The position numbers and the translations under genes were made by a program. Shown here piece after piece: positions 44,341 through 54,844 of a DNA stretch of 64,000 nucleotides. Source of the stretch: Methyloversatilis sp. Its GTDB lineage: Bacteria > Pseudomonadota > Gammaproteobacteria > Burkholderiales > Rhodocyclaceae. Position 1 is the first letter of the stretch. Every line of letters begins with the position of its first letter. The notes beneath the pieces were generated by a model. That model saw only the letters and a list, made by a program, of their open reading frames with translations, had not been told where the DNA came from and ran no database searches. The stretch spans positions 1-64,000 of the forward strand of contig JAGNYW010000003.1 in NCBI GenBank assembly GCA_017984755.1, given 5' to 3'.

Positions 44341-47018
44341 GACAGCCAGTCCTTGCGACAGAGGCCTCGCATGTCGCACCGGCTGCACGCGGTCTCATCC
44401 CCGTGTGCAGGCAGCGCGGTGCCGGCGCGCAACGCGGGAAACACTTCGGATATCAGTGCCTGCAGCGACTGCGCCGCGGCAGCGGGATCATCCTGCGGAA
44501 AGGGCACCGGCGCACTTTCGTCGAGCGCGAGGTAGGCCGCTTCGCTGACTGCATCGCCTTCAAGCAGCGTGTAGAACGCAAGCTGCACGTCCTCACCGCC
44601 CTTCAGCGTCTTCCGTACGCTTTCGGCATTTCGCAGCTTGTAGTCGAGCAGCGCCCGCCCGCCCTGACCTCCGCGGTCGATGCGGTCGATGCGACCTTCG
44701 AGCGACAGTGACGCGTCATCGGACAGCACGAGTTCGTACCTGCGTTTCTGCTCGCCGCTCTCGAACAGCCAGCCCGCGGCTTCGCGCTGCACGGCCCATG
44801 CAATGTAGGCATCCGCGCGGTCATGCAGGCGGTCGGCCCACGCGTGTTCCTGGAAGTTGCGGGCGATGGCGCCACCGAATGCAGCGGCGATCAGTGTCCG
44901 CATGTCGTCGGCCAGCACCTCCGCCGGGTCATCTGCCAGACGCGGGTGTGCGACATGGAAATCGTGCAGCACGCGATGCACCAGTTCGCCGACGCTGCCC
45001 TTGCCCATGACCTCCTCGACTTCGTCGCCCGCCCCGAGACCGAGCACGTGACGTGCGTAATAACGATAGGGACAAGTCATCAAGTCGGACAGGCCGCTCG
45101 CGGTGAGGCGCGTCGGCACGCGCGCGGCGTCGAGTACCGGCGTGCTGGACGGCAGCAGCGTGTGCGGGGCGGCCGGCTGCGCCGCGTCGGGCGCCGTCGT
45201 CACCGCGCTCGGCAGGCCCGCGCGCTGCAGCACGAGATCAAGCAACTGGAGATCGGTGCCCGGCAGATTGGCTTCGCCGTTGCGCTGCGTCTGCCAGCTG
45301 AACACCACCTCTTCGCAGCAGCAGATCAGGCCCGCCAGGTGGTCACGCAGCTGCGTGGCGGCATGCTGCGAATCCGGCAGGCCGAGTTCGCGCCGCAAGC
45401 CATCGTGACCCAGCAATCCGCGTGGCCGCAGCGGCGCGAGATGGCGGCTGTCGGCGCCGATCACGTAAGCCGCTTCGAAGTTGCGCAGGCGGGTGGCCGC
45501 AAGATGAGTCAGCACGACCGGGCTTTCGATGGCCGTGTCGCGGAACAGTGCCTGTTCGAATTCGCTGTTCAGCCAGGTGCGCCAGTCGGCGAAAGAAAGG
45601 TCAAGCGACACACCGGCACTTTCCGCACGCAGCTGTTCCAGCAGGCTGATCACCTGGGCTCCGGCGGCGTCGAGCAACAGTGAGGCGCGCGCCTGCAGCG
45701 CATCGAGCGCGGCCAGCAGGCGGTCCACCCGGAACGAGGCGGGCGCGCTTTGGGTCGGCATCAACGCCGCCGCACGCGCCAGTGCATCGACCAGCAGGGC
45801 GGCCGGCTGACCGGCCAGTTCGGTCGAGGCGTCGCGCAGCAATGCATGAAGGCCGTCGACGTGGTTGCGCCGCACGACCCAGTCGTCCAGTGCGGCGATC
45901 GCCTGCGCGTGACCATCACGGCTCAGCGCACCGGCGACGTGCGGAGAACGGACCAGATCGAGCAGATCGCGGTGATAACCGTCGGATGCAAGGCATTGCA
46001 GGAAGGCATCGACCGTCGCTGCGGCGCGCGTGGTCGACAGCTTCCAGCCGGTCTCGTCGGCCAGCAGTACCTGCCGGCGCTCCAGCAGCGCGCGCGTTCG
46101 CCGGGCGGCTTCGCGGTCCATCGCCACCAGTGCGATGCGCCGGCGCCCGTCCGCCAGCCAGCCTGCGATGCAGGACGCCGCGTGCTGCGCCTCCTGCTCC
46201 AGCGACTGCGCGCAGACCAGTCGCACTCGATCTGCGAGCACGGGCGCATCGTCGGCCGATACGGTACGCGTCCACAACACGGCCGGCACCTCGCTGTCCG
46301 GTGGCCAGGCGGCGTTCAGCACCCGGGCCAGCGGACCTTCGTTCGCCAACCGCGTCACCTCGACATGCAGCACGCTCGCTCGCGCCGCATGAACCGCAAG
46401 CCAGGCCGGCAACGGCGTTGAAGATGCAGACACGTATATGAGCGGCCGCCGTGCCGCCTGTGCCGCCCGCAGCAATGCCGCCGCCGCGGCGCGCGCATGG
46501 CCCGGCGTGCCGGTGCTGTCGGTCTGCCATACGGCATGTACCAGGCGCGCCTCGAAGGAGAGGGCAACATTGCCGGACAGCGCGTGCGACCTTTCGAAGA
46601 CCTGCGTCAGCGCATGTTCGTCGTCCGGTGCCTGACGTTCGGCCATTGCATCGGCCAGCTCCATGAGCTCGCGCGCGGCCGTCCAGGGATCTGCCTCGCC
46701 GAGCCACGCGTGCAGGCGGAATTGCGCGACCAGACGCAGCAGACGACGCGAACGGGGATCGACCGGTGCATCGCCGAGCCAACGGTCCGCAAGCAGGGAC
46801 GGCGTGAGCAGGCGCGGCATGAAGAGCGCCCGGCCCGCGTGCGCACAGAGCGCGGCACGCAGCGCAGGCGCGTGGGTCATCGACGGCAGCAGCACATCGC
46901 AATCGGCCAGCGCGTCGCCGTGCCGTTCGATGAGCAGCTGCGCGAGCCGGCCATAGAACTCCGGGGCGTCGGGCAACCTGAGCGATTCGACACCCGTCGC
47001 GCTCATGCGCGCCACCAT
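44337..47018 (-). CDS. addB: AddB-like nuclease subunit with C-terminal Fe-S motif
   Basis: The protein has 893 residues and an inactive-helicase-like N-terminal region. The C-terminal PD-(D/E)XK nuclease is shown by TASGLSDLMTCPYRYYARHV, GRIDRIDRGGQGGRALLDYK and QLAFYTLLEG. The last residues (ACSRCDMRGLCRKDW) hold the Cys cluster that, with the Cys in TCPYRYYA, binds a 4Fe-4S centre in this family. It forms a complex with AddA encoded downstream. ATG 47018 or 47006 could start it; neither has a clear ribosome site. Confidence 0.88.
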   Translation of the reverse strand: MVARMSATGVESLRLPDAPEFYGRLAQLLIERHGDALADCDVLLPSMTHAPALRAALCAHAGRALFMPRLLTPSLLADRWLGDAPVDPRSRRLLRLVAQFRLHAWLGEADPWTAARELMELADAMAERQAPDDEHALTQVFERSHALSGNVALSFEARLVHAVWQTDSTGTPGHARAAAAALLRAAQAARRPLIYVSASSTPLPAWLAVHAARASVLHVEVTRLANEGPLARVLNAAWPPDSEVPAVLWTRTVSADDAPVLADRVRLVCAQSLEQEAQHAASCIAGWLADGRRRIALVAMDREAARRTRALLERRQVLLADETGWKLSTTRAAATVDAFLQCLASDGYHRDLLDLVRSPHVAGALSRDGHAQAIAALDDWVVRRNHVDGLHALLRDASTELAGQPAALLVDALARAAALMPTQSAPASFRVDRLLAALDALQARASLLLDAAGAQVISLLEQLRAESAGVSLDLSFADWRTWLNSEFEQALFRDTAIESPVVLTHLAATRLRNFEAAYVIGADSRHLAPLRPRGLLGHDGLRRELGLPDSQHAATQLRDHLAGLICCCEEVVFSWQTQRNGEANLPGTDLQLLDLVLQRAGLPSAVTTAPDAAQPAAPHTLLPSSTPVLDAARVPTRLTASGLSDLMTCPYRYYARHVLGLGAGDEVEEVMGKGSVGELVHRVLHDFHVAHPRLADDPAEVLADDMRTLIAAAFGGAIARNFQEHAWADRLHDRADAYIAWAVQREAAGWLFESGEQKRRYELVLSDDASLSLEGRIDRIDRGGQGGRALLDYKLRNAESVRKTLKGGEDVQLAFYTLLEGDAVSEAAYLALDESAPVPFPQDDPAAAAQSLQALISEVFPALRAGTALPAHGDETACSRCDMRGLCRKDWLS

Positions 47019-47049
47019 GCGTGGCTGCGGGTGTGAATCAACGTGAGGG

Positions 47050-47373
47050 TCAGCGCTCGAGCAGGTCGAGCTTGTCCTTCACCTTCACCCACTCATCCGC
47101 ATCGGCGGGCGCGTCCTTGCGCTCGATGATGGCCGGCCACTCGGCCGACAACTCGGCGTTGAGCTTGATGAAGTGAATCTGGTCGGACGGCACGTCGTCT
47201 TCGGCAAAGATCGCCTCGGCCGGGCACTCGGCCACGCAGAGCGTGCAGTCGATGCACTCGTCCGGATCGATGACCAGGAAGTTCGGGCCCTCGCGGAAGC
47301 AATCGACCGGGCATACGTCAACACAGTCGGTGTACTTGCATTTGATACAGGATTCGGTGACGACGTAAGTCAT
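47050..47373 (-). CDS. fdxA: 7Fe-8S ferredoxin
   Basis: This ferredoxin of 107 residues has the first cluster motif [18 protein letters not shown], the second [16 protein letters not shown], and the C-terminal extension typical of FdxA. It carries electrons at low potential. The start at 47373 (MTYVVTESC) has ACGGAGAAA as ribosome site. It is probably monocistronic, upstream of addB on the same strand. Confidence 0.93.
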   Translation of the reverse strand: MTYVVTESCIKCKYTDCVDVCPVDCFREGPNFLVIDPDECIDCTLCVAECPAEAIFAEDDVPSDQIHFIKLNAELSAEWPAIIERKDAPADADEWVKVKDKLDLLER

Positions 47374-47877
47374 GATTTCTCCGTACGGCGGCTGCACTGC
47401 CCGGTTGCAGGCGAGCCACAGGATTGCTGGATCGAAGGTTTCGGTGCCTGGACACCGCGGATCAAGCAGTGGATTTTATCACCCCGTCCCGCCTCGGACC
47501 GGGTCCTCCTGTCGTGCGCGGTTGACATGGATGCATGAATTTTTGTGTGGCAGACGCGAACAGCCCTGCACATGTACCGGTTTTTTGTATTAGCATCACG
47601 AAAAAGCGCATGAAGCAAGGCATCGGTTCATTGAATGCCCACATCGCGCATCACCCCCTGGTGTCACAGATTGGTCACCCCGGCGGTCTGCAAATCCCGC
47701 ACAAGAATCGAAGTCTGACCGCGCAACTTGCGCGCAGCGGATAAATTCATTTCAGCCAAAGACAGCACTCCGTCCATATCCGGTATCCGGCGGAACATTC
47801 CGAAAAAAAAGAATGTTCCCTTCCAGGAACGATCCGGGATTCCAGGTCTCCCCCCAGTCAAGCCCCGCGAGGAAATG
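47374..47877. other. Long divergent intergenic region between fdxA and trxA
   Basis: No convincing gene lies in these 504 bases. The middle (47520-47620) is AT-rich, with TTGACA at 47522-47527 but no good -10. At 47792-47819 GGAACATTC and GAATGTTCC form a perfect 9-bp inverted repeat around an A-rich loop (CGA8), about 60 bases before trxA. It could be an attenuator-like hairpin or an operator. Short ORFs here have no family features. Confidence 0.4.
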
Positions 47878-48204
47878 ATGAGCGAACATATTCACCACGT
47901 CACCGATGCCAGTTTCGAGGCAGAAGTCGTCAAGGCCGACCTGCCCGTGCTGGTTGATTACTGGGCCGAATGGTGCGGTCCGTGCAAGATGATCGCGCCC
48001 ATCCTCGACGAGGTTGCCCGCGATTACGCCGGCAAGCTGCGTGTGGCGAAGGTCAATATCGATGAAAACCAGGACACGCCGGCGCGCTTCGGCATCCGCG
48101 GCATTCCGACATTGATGCTGTTCAAGGATGGCAACGTGGAAGCCACCAAGGTCGGCGCGCTGTCGAAATCGCAACTTACTGCATTCCTGGACAGTCACCT
48201 CTAA
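47878..48204 (+). CDS. trxA: Thioredoxin
   Basis: Thioredoxin 1 reduces protein disulfides. The 108-residue protein has the active site WCGPCK in [20 protein letters not shown] and cis-Pro in [16 protein letters not shown] precedes two adjacent ATGs (47875 and 47878); the second gives the usual [10 protein letters not shown]. Immediately upstream of rho, as in many proteobacteria. A small hairpin (GGGTGC/GCACCC, 48223-48239) lies between them. Confidence 0.95.
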   Translation: MSEHIHHVTDASFEAEVVKADLPVLVDYWAEWCGPCKMIAPILDEVARDYAGKLRVAKVNIDENQDTPARFGIRGIPTLMLFKDGNVEATKVGALSKSQLTAFLDSHL

Positions 48205-48303
48205 TCACTTTCCCGCGGCGACGGGTGCTTCAGGCACCCCGCCCGCCGGAGCCGCTCACAGGCTCCACCTCCCCATTCCGCCTGCCGTACAGACCCCGTC
48301 ACC

Positions 48304-49563
<1,260 letters not shown>

Positions 49564-49593
49564 ACGCCCCGAACGACCTTTGCCCGCCTTGGG

Positions 49594-49620
49594 AAGAACG
49601 CCGCGTCATGCGGCGTTCTT
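49594..49620. terminator. Terminator after rho
   Basis: AAGAACGCCGC (49594-49604) pairs perfectly with GCGGCGTTCTT (49610-49620) around GTCAT, with T-rich and A-rich ends that would serve both strands. It lies between convergent genes. Confidence 0.85.
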
Positions 49621-49645
49621 AATTTCCGGCCCTGAATTCCGTGAC

Positions 49646-50722
49646 TCAGCTGCGCAGCACCTCGCCGACCGTCACCACCTCGCCGGGCGCATTCGGCGCG
49701 TAGCCCGGTAGGGTAGCGATCGCGTCGGCAAACACCGTTGAACGCAGGGCTTCAAGCATGCGCTGCATCGACGGCAGGTCGAGCGTCTCGACGCGACAGG
49801 CCAGAAAGTACTGCTCCTGCGCCAGCGGCACGAAATCCAGCCTGAACTGGCTGGCGGCGGCCTCGACACCGAAACCGGTATCGGCCATGCCGCTGGCCAC
49901 GTGCGCGGCGACCGCTGCATGCGTGAATTCCACCGTTTCGTAACCATTCACCTGATCGACGTCGATCTTCTGTTCGGCCAGCAGCAGATCCAGCAGCACG
50001 CGGGTACCCGAACTGGCCTGGCGATTGATGAAGCGGACGTCCGGCTTCGTCAGGTCGTGCAGCGACTGGATGCCGAGCGGATTGCCGGCCGTGACGAACA
50101 GGCCCTGCGTACGCGTCACCAGACGGATCACCCGATGCGTGCGCGGTTTCAGGTAGCGCCCGAGCCGCGCTGCGAGTTCCGGCGTCACGCGCCCGGTCGG
50201 CAGGTGAAAGCCGCACAGGTCGCATCGACCGTGCGCCATCGATGCCAGCGCATCGATCGAGCCGAGGTACTGCAGCTCGAGCCGCACGGCGGCTTCGCGC
50301 TCGATCAGGCCGGGCAGCAACGCGATCGCGTAACCATGACTGGCATGCAGGCGCAGCACCGGGTGCGCATCCATCAGCGCCGCATTTATTTCGCGGTCGA
50401 TTTCCACCGACAGGTTTTCCAGCTGCGGTGTCAGGCGTGCCTGTATGCGCTGCGCCGCCCACGTGAGCTTCTCGCCCAGCGGCGTCAGTTCCGCGCCCTT
50501 GCCCTGCGACAGCTCGACCAGCGGCGTGCCGAAGAAGGCCGACCAGGTGCGGATCAGATTCCAGCAGTGACGGTAGGAAAACCCGACATCGCGTGCCGCC
50601 TCGGTCAGCTTGCCGCTGCGCTGCACGGCGTGCAGGAGCCGGAAAAGCAGCGGGTCTATTTCGCGGCCTTCGGCATTTCGGAAGCGCCAGGCGGGTTCGA
50701 TCTGTATGCGCATGTCTGGCAT
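49646..50722 (-). CDS. ModE-like helix-turn-helix regulator with a periplasmic-binding-protein-like domain
   Basis: This regulator has 358 residues. Residues 20-95 form a ModE/LysR-type winged helix (LLHAVQRSGKLTEAARDVGF, SYRHCWNLIRTWSAFFG, GAELTPLGEKL). From about residue 115 a substrate-binding domain follows (LRLHASHGYAIALLPGLIE, NRQASSGTRVLLDLLLAEQ, VASGMADTGFGVEAAASQF). This replaces the MOP/TOBE effector domain of classical ModE. It lies divergent from the isochorismatase-modABC run, so it probably senses molybdate or a related oxyanion and controls it. ATG 50713 (MRIQIEP) is another possible start. Confidence 0.82.
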   Translation of the reverse strand: MPDMRIQIEPAWRFRNAEGREIDPLLFRLLHAVQRSGKLTEAARDVGFSYRHCWNLIRTWSAFFGTPLVELSQGKGAELTPLGEKLTWAAQRIQARLTPQLENLSVEIDREINAALMDAHPVLRLHASHGYAIALLPGLIEREAAVRLELQYLGSIDALASMAHGRCDLCGFHLPTGRVTPELAARLGRYLKPRTHRVIRLVTRTQGLFVTAGNPLGIQSLHDLTKPDVRFINRQASSGTRVLLDLLLAEQKIDVDQVNGYETVEFTHAAVAAHVASGMADTGFGVEAAASQFRLDFVPLAQEQYFLACRVETLDLPSMQRMLEALRSTVFADAIATLPGYAPNAPGEVVTVGEVLRS

Positions 50723-50975
50723 GAAATTTCATATCCTGCGGGGGAAAATCGGCGGAAAGCCATTGATTTCTGGACTCCATTGAACCCTGACGACGTCACT
50801 TGCGCAATTATGAACACGAGTGCCGAACCATGAATGCAGCTTGCGTGATGCCACGTCGTGCATGAAACTCGCTGGCACGAACGATTTCCGACGACGGAAA
50901 CCCGATCACGGAATACGAGGTACCAGCAGGCAGACGCACCCGCAAGACACTTGCAACCGGAAGGACATCACTCGA

Positions 50976-51575
50976 ATGAATTCTCTGCTCACCCTGCGCG
51001 ACTTGATGGGCCTCGGCCATGAACCGGGCACGCTCGACCATGCTGCGCTGGTCATGATCGACTGCCAGAACACGTATCGGGAAGGCCTGATGCAGCTCGT
51101 CGGCGTCGAAGCGGCGCTGCTCGAAGCACGTCGCGTGCTCGACCGCGCACGGGAACTGGGCCGGCCGGTGATCCACATCCAGCACGACGCCGGTCCCGGC
51201 ACCCCTTATGACGTGAGTGCCCGCATCGGCCGCATCGCCGACATCGTCGCGCCGCTGCCCGGCGAAACCGTGATCACCAAGAACTATCCGAACAGCTTCG
51301 TTCAGACCACGCTGGACGAAACACTGAAGGAGCTCGGGGTAAAGCAGCTGGTGCTCGCCGGATTCATGACGCACATGTGTGTCAATTCCACTGCACGCGG
51401 CGCCTTCAACCTCGGCTATACGCCCACCGTGGTCGCGTCCGCGACGGCCACGCGCGACCTGCCGCTGCCCGACGGCGGCATCGTTCGCGCCGACGCACTG
51501 CAGGCAGCGAGCATCGCAGCACTGGGCGACCTGTTCGCGGCCATCGCACCGACTGCCGACGCAGTGATCGGCTGA
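50976..51575 (+). CDS. Isochorismatase-type cysteine hydrolase
   Basis: This 199-residue isochorismatase-fold enzyme has its catalytic triad as Asp in VMIDCQNTY, Lys in ITKNYPNSF and Cys in AGFMTHMCVNSTARGAF. Members hydrolyse amides or related bonds in small molecules (for example nicotinamide, N-carbamoyl compounds or isochorismate). Its substrate is unknown. It opens the run of genes leading to modABC, 60 bases before modA. A longer frame to 50820 has no family features. GGAAGG lies before the ATG. Confidence 0.85.
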   Translation: MNSLLTLRDLMGLGHEPGTLDHAALVMIDCQNTYREGLMQLVGVEAALLEARRVLDRARELGRPVIHIQHDAGPGTPYDVSARIGRIADIVAPLPGETVITKNYPNSFVQTTLDETLKELGVKQLVLAGFMTHMCVNSTARGAFNLGYTPTVVASATATRDLPLPDGGIVRADALQAASIAALGDLFAAIAPTADAVIG

Positions 51576-51635
51576 TCCTGGTCGCGCCTAGCGCGAATTG
51601 CGCGGGCATTTGCCCCCTTGCGTCCGGCTGAAACC

Positions 51636-52403
51636 ATGAATGCACGCCGCACCCTGATCACGCTGCTGTCCGCTCTGCTGCTCGGACTGCAGCCCGGCCT
51701 CTCCCGCGCCGACACGCTTGTCGTGTTTGCGGCGGCCAGTCTGGCCAACGCGCTGCAGGAGATCGGCCGGCACTTCGAGTCGAACTCGGGCCATACGGTC
51801 AGGTTCTCGTTCGCCGCGTCGTCGGCGCTCGCCCGACAGATCGAGGCCGGTGCACAGGCGCAGGTATTCCTGTCGGCCGACGAACAGTGGATGGACTACC
51901 TCGCGGCACGCCGGCTCGTCGTGCCGACCAGCCGCATCGACTTGCTCGGCAACAGTCTGGTGCTGGTGACTCCGGCCGGCAGCACGGCGCAGGTCGCGCT
52001 GCGACCCGGCTTCGATCTTGCGCGCCTGCTCGGCGACGGTCGCCTTGCCACCGGCGATCCGGCGCATGTACCGGTCGGCAAGTACGCGAAGGACGCGCTG
52101 GTTCATTTCGGCGTGTGGGGCATCGCAGAGTCGAAGCTGGTGCGCGCCGATTCGGTCCGCGCGGCACTGGCGCTGGTGGAGCGCGGCGAGGTACCGGCCG
52201 GCATCGTATATGCCACCGATGCAGCCGTGACACCGAAGGTACGCGTCGCCGCCCGCTTCCCGGCTGACAGCCACCCGCCGATCACCTATCCTGCCGCCAT
52301 CATCGCAGGGCAGGACGGCCCTGCGGCACGGGCCTTTCACGCATGGCTGCGCAGCGAACCCGCCAGGGCCATCTTTTTGCGCCACGGATTCAGCATCAGA
52401 TAG
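51636..52403 (+). CDS. modA: Molybdate ABC transporter substrate-binding protein
   Basis: This periplasmic binding protein of 255 residues has a signal peptide (ARRTLITLLSALLLGLQPGL, then SRA). The mature N-terminus TLVVFAAASLANALQEIGRH, FSFAASSALARQIEAGAQAQ and VFLSADEQWMDYL are ModA hallmarks. The oxyanion-binding segment includes GDPAHVPVGKYAKDAL. The start at 51636 (MNARRTL) is chosen for the signal peptide; ATG 51618 is also open. It is followed by modB after 6 bases. Confidence 0.92.
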   Translation: MNARRTLITLLSALLLGLQPGLSRADTLVVFAAASLANALQEIGRHFESNSGHTVRFSFAASSALARQIEAGAQAQVFLSADEQWMDYLAARRLVVPTSRIDLLGNSLVLVTPAGSTAQVALRPGFDLARLLGDGRLATGDPAHVPVGKYAKDALVHFGVWGIAESKLVRADSVRAALALVERGEVPAGIVYATDAAVTPKVRVAARFPADSHPPITYPAAIIAGQDGPAARAFHAWLRSEPARAIFLRHGFSIR

Positions 52404-52409
52404 GACTTC

Positions 52410-53096
52410 ATGAGCGACATCGAACAGGAAGCCATGCTGCTCAGCCTCAAGGTCGGGCTGGCGAGCACTGCGCTGTGCCTGCCCTTTGCGCTCGGTGTCG
52501 CCTGGCTGCTGTCGCGCAGCCGCCTGCCGGGTCGTGCCCTGCTCGACGGCATCGTGCACGCACCGCTGGTGCTGCCGCCGGTGGTGATCGGCTACCTGCT
52601 GCTGATTTCGCTCGGTACTCGTGCGCCGCTCGGTGCGTGGCTGAAGACGAACTTCGGCATCCAGCTCATCTTCACCACCGAAGGCGTGGTGGTGGCCGCG
52701 GCGGTGATGGCCTTTCCGCTGATGGTGCGGGCAATCCGGCTGTCGCTCGACGCCGTCGACCGCGGCATCGAACTCGCTGCGAGAACGCTGGGCGCCAGTC
52801 GCCTCGACGTGCTGCTCACCATCACGCTGCCGATGATGCTGCCGGGCATCCTGTCCGGCGCGATGATGGCGTTTGCCGCCAGTCTCGGCGAATTCGGTGC
52901 CACCATAACGTTCGCCTCCAATATAGAAGGCGAGACACGCACGCTGCCGCTCGCCATCTACACCGCCACGCAGACACCGGACGGCGACGCCATCGCACTG
53001 CGTCTGGTCGGATTGTCCATGGCGCTCGCCGTTGCGGCCATCACCCTGTCCGAATGGCTGAACCGGCGCGCGCAGCGCTGGCTCGGGCGCCCATGA
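52410..53096 (+). CDS. modB: Molybdate ABC transporter permease
   Basis: This 228-residue inner-membrane permease has about five helices. The ABC-permease EAA loop is ELAARTLGASRLDVLLTITL. PLVLPPVVIGYLLLISLG and FAASLGEFGATITFASNI are typical of ModB/CysT permeases. Its stop overlaps the modC ATG (ATGA), so the operon is translationally coupled. Confidence 0.94.
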   Translation: MSDIEQEAMLLSLKVGLASTALCLPFALGVAWLLSRSRLPGRALLDGIVHAPLVLPPVVIGYLLLISLGTRAPLGAWLKTNFGIQLIFTTEGVVVAAAVMAFPLMVRAIRLSLDAVDRGIELAARTLGASRLDVLLTITLPMMLPGILSGAMMAFAASLGEFGATITFASNIEGETRTLPLAIYTATQTPDGDAIALRLVGLSMALAVAAITLSEWLNRRAQRWLGRP

Positions 53097-54223
53097 TCGA
53101 ACTGCGCTTCGGCATCAAGCTCGGCACACTCGACCTCGACGTCGACGTCGAACTGCCGTCGCGCGGCGTCAGTGCGATCTTCGGACGCAGCGGCGCCGGC
53201 AAGAGCAGCCTGATCAACGCCGTCGCCGGCATCGTGCAGCCGACGCGCGGGCGCATCAGCGTGGGCGACCGCGTGTTCTTCGACCACACTGCCGGCATCG
53301 ATCTGCCGATCGAGCAACGCCGTATCGGCTATGTCTTCCAGGACGCACGACTGTTTCCGCACCTGAACGTCACTGGCAACCTGCGTTATGGCCTGAAGCG
53401 CGCCCGCGGGCCGCGACCGGTGGACTGGGACAGCGTCGTCGAGGTGCTCGGCCTCGGTGACCTGCTGGACCGACGGCCGCATCACCTGTCGGGTGGCGAA
53501 CGCAGCCGCGTGGCGCTCGGCCGGGCATTGCTGCGCCAGCCGGCACTGCTGCTGATGGACGAGCCGCTGGCTTCGCTCGACGCACCGCGCAAGGGCGAAG
53601 TGCTGCCCTACATCGAACGACTGGTTCAGGAATTCGCGCTGCCTGTGCTCTATGTGAGCCACTCGATCGAGGAGGTGACCAGGCTGGCCGACCATCTGGT
53701 CATCATCAGCGAAGGTCGCACCGTGGCCAGCGGCGAGCTGTCGGACATCATGTCCCGCCCCGAACACTCGCCGCTGATCGGGCGCTACGAAGCCGGTTCG
53801 GTGCTCGACTGCGAAGTATCCGTGCATGACGACCACTACGGCATGACCACACTGCACTTCACCGACGGGCAGATCCGCGTTCCGCGTGTCGCCCTCGCCA
53901 CGGGCGCACCGGTGCGCGTGCGCATCCGCGCCCGCGATGTCGCGCTCGCGCTGTCGCCCCCCGTCGATGTCAGCATCAGCAACCGCTTCGCTGGCCGCGT
54001 GCTGTCTATGACGCCACGCGAAGGCCCCTACATGGATGTTGCCGTCGATCTCGGCTCGACTTCGGTGCGAGCCCTGATCACACGAGAATCCTGTGACCGG
54101 CTCGGCCTGCAGCCGGGTACCGCAGTGTGGGCGATGGTGAAATCCGTGGCTCTGGACAGCCGCAGTGTCGGCTTCAACCGGCGTCCGCGCACAGGAGCCG
54201 CAACGCCTGTGGCTGCCGATTGA
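53093..54223 (+). CDS. modC: Molybdate ABC transporter ATP-binding protein
   Basis: The protein has 376 residues. Walker A is GRSGAGKSSLINAV, the Q-loop FQDARLFPHLNV, the signature LSGGERSRVALGRAL, Walker B LLLMDEPLASLD and the switch His in VLYVSHSIEE. A C-terminal TOBE/MOP domain (about residues 290-360, GRVLSMTPREGPYMDVAVDL) binds molybdate for feedback. The start at 53093 is the ATG overlapping modB; a long open frame upstream lies inside modA/modB and is not used. Confidence 0.95.
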   Translation: MIELRFGIKLGTLDLDVDVELPSRGVSAIFGRSGAGKSSLINAVAGIVQPTRGRISVGDRVFFDHTAGIDLPIEQRRIGYVFQDARLFPHLNVTGNLRYGLKRARGPRPVDWDSVVEVLGLGDLLDRRPHHLSGGERSRVALGRALLRQPALLLMDEPLASLDAPRKGEVLPYIERLVQEFALPVLYVSHSIEEVTRLADHLVIISEGRTVASGELSDIMSRPEHSPLIGRYEAGSVLDCEVSVHDDHYGMTTLHFTDGQIRVPRVALATGAPVRVRIRARDVALALSPPVDVSISNRFAGRVLSMTPREGPYMDVAVDLGSTSVRALITRESCDRLGLQPGTAVWAMVKSVALDSRSVGFNRRPRTGAATPVAAD

Positions 54224-54326
54224 GCACCACCTCCAGTTTGCACAGCTGCAGCAGCGCCACGGCATCGGAGGTGCGCCGCTCGGCGGCACGGAACAGCGCG
54301 ATCAACCGCTCGCTAAAGGCCGTCAC
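54174..54326 (-). CDS. Possible small helical protein antisense to the end of modC
   Basis: A 50-codon frame starts at GTG 54326 and ends inside modC. The peptide (VTAFSERLIALFRAAERRTS, then DAVALLQLCKLEVVLNRQPQ) would be one or two amphipathic helices. Third codon positions are mostly G or C, as in the real genes here, and the bases 54224-54326 are otherwise empty. No ribosome site or family was found, so it may be chance. Confidence 0.3.
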   Translation of the reverse strand: MTAFSERLIALFRAAERRTSDAVALLQLCKLEVVLNRQPQALRLLCADAG

Positions 54327-54362
54327 ATCGGCGCCGCCGGCACTGCGATATCATGCGCGCCC

Positions 54363-54737
54363 ATGTCGTTCGCCCGCTCAGTCAGCCGCCGCAGCCTTGC
54401 CTGGATCGCCTTCGCCGCGATTCTGTTCAACGCACTCGCGCCGCTGGCTGCACAGATCCTCTCGCCGGAGGCAGTCGCCTCCTTCACGGAGTTGTGTACT
54501 GCCCGCGGAATCGAACGCATAGCGGGCGACGGTGATGCGCCGGAGAATACCGGCGCGATGCAGCACTGCCCTTTCTGCGTCGCCCAGCACGCCCTCTTCA
54601 TCCCCGCATCCGGCACGCTGCCTCTGCTGGCGCGGCTCGATGGCGCCCATGCGCAGCGACCGCCATTCCTGCACGTGCCACGCCCAACGTCCATCCGGGC
54701 GATCGCCGAGCCACGCGCGCCGCCTTCTGTCGTCTGA
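54363..54737 (+). CDS. DUF2946 family protein
   Basis: This 124-residue protein has an N-terminal signal or anchor helix (SLAWIAFAAILFNALAPLAA) and a CxxC pair in MQHCPFCVAQHAL, with the ending typical of DUF2946. These proteins often stand directly before TonB-dependent receptors linked to copper or other metals; a metal-binding role through the CxxC and His residues is proposed but not proved. ATG 54363 is chosen because the longer frame upstream overlaps modC and has no family match. The TonB receptor starts 107 bases downstream. Confidence 0.72.
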   Translation: MSFARSVSRRSLAWIAFAAILFNALAPLAAQILSPEAVASFTELCTARGIERIAGDGDAPENTGAMQHCPFCVAQHALFIPASGTLPLLARLDGAHAQRPPFLHVPRPTSIRAIAEPRAPPSVV

Positions 54738-54844
54738 TCCGCCGTTGAACCACTGCCGGCAGGCAGCGACGACACGTCGCCGCATCCTGCCCGTACGCCC
54801 TCATACCAGGTCGCCGCACGCGGCGATCTTCACGGACACAGACG

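Noticed and set aside
42418..44535. 705-codon plus-strand frame opposite addA
   Set aside because: The helicase and nuclease motifs of AddA are on the minus strand; the plus frame has no family features.
47535..47744. 69-codon frame in the fdxA-trxA gap
   Set aside because: It has no family match, no good ribosome site and codon use unlike the genes around it.
52343..53092. N-terminal extension of the modC frame upstream to 52343
   Set aside because: It lies inside modA and modB; the ATG at 53093 overlaps the modB stop and begins the ABC domain.
54532..54844. Reading the TonB receptor from an upstream ATG at 54532
   Set aside because: This start lies inside the DUF2946 gene and gives no signal peptide; the signal peptide is found in the other frame at 54845, pointing to a frameshift instead.
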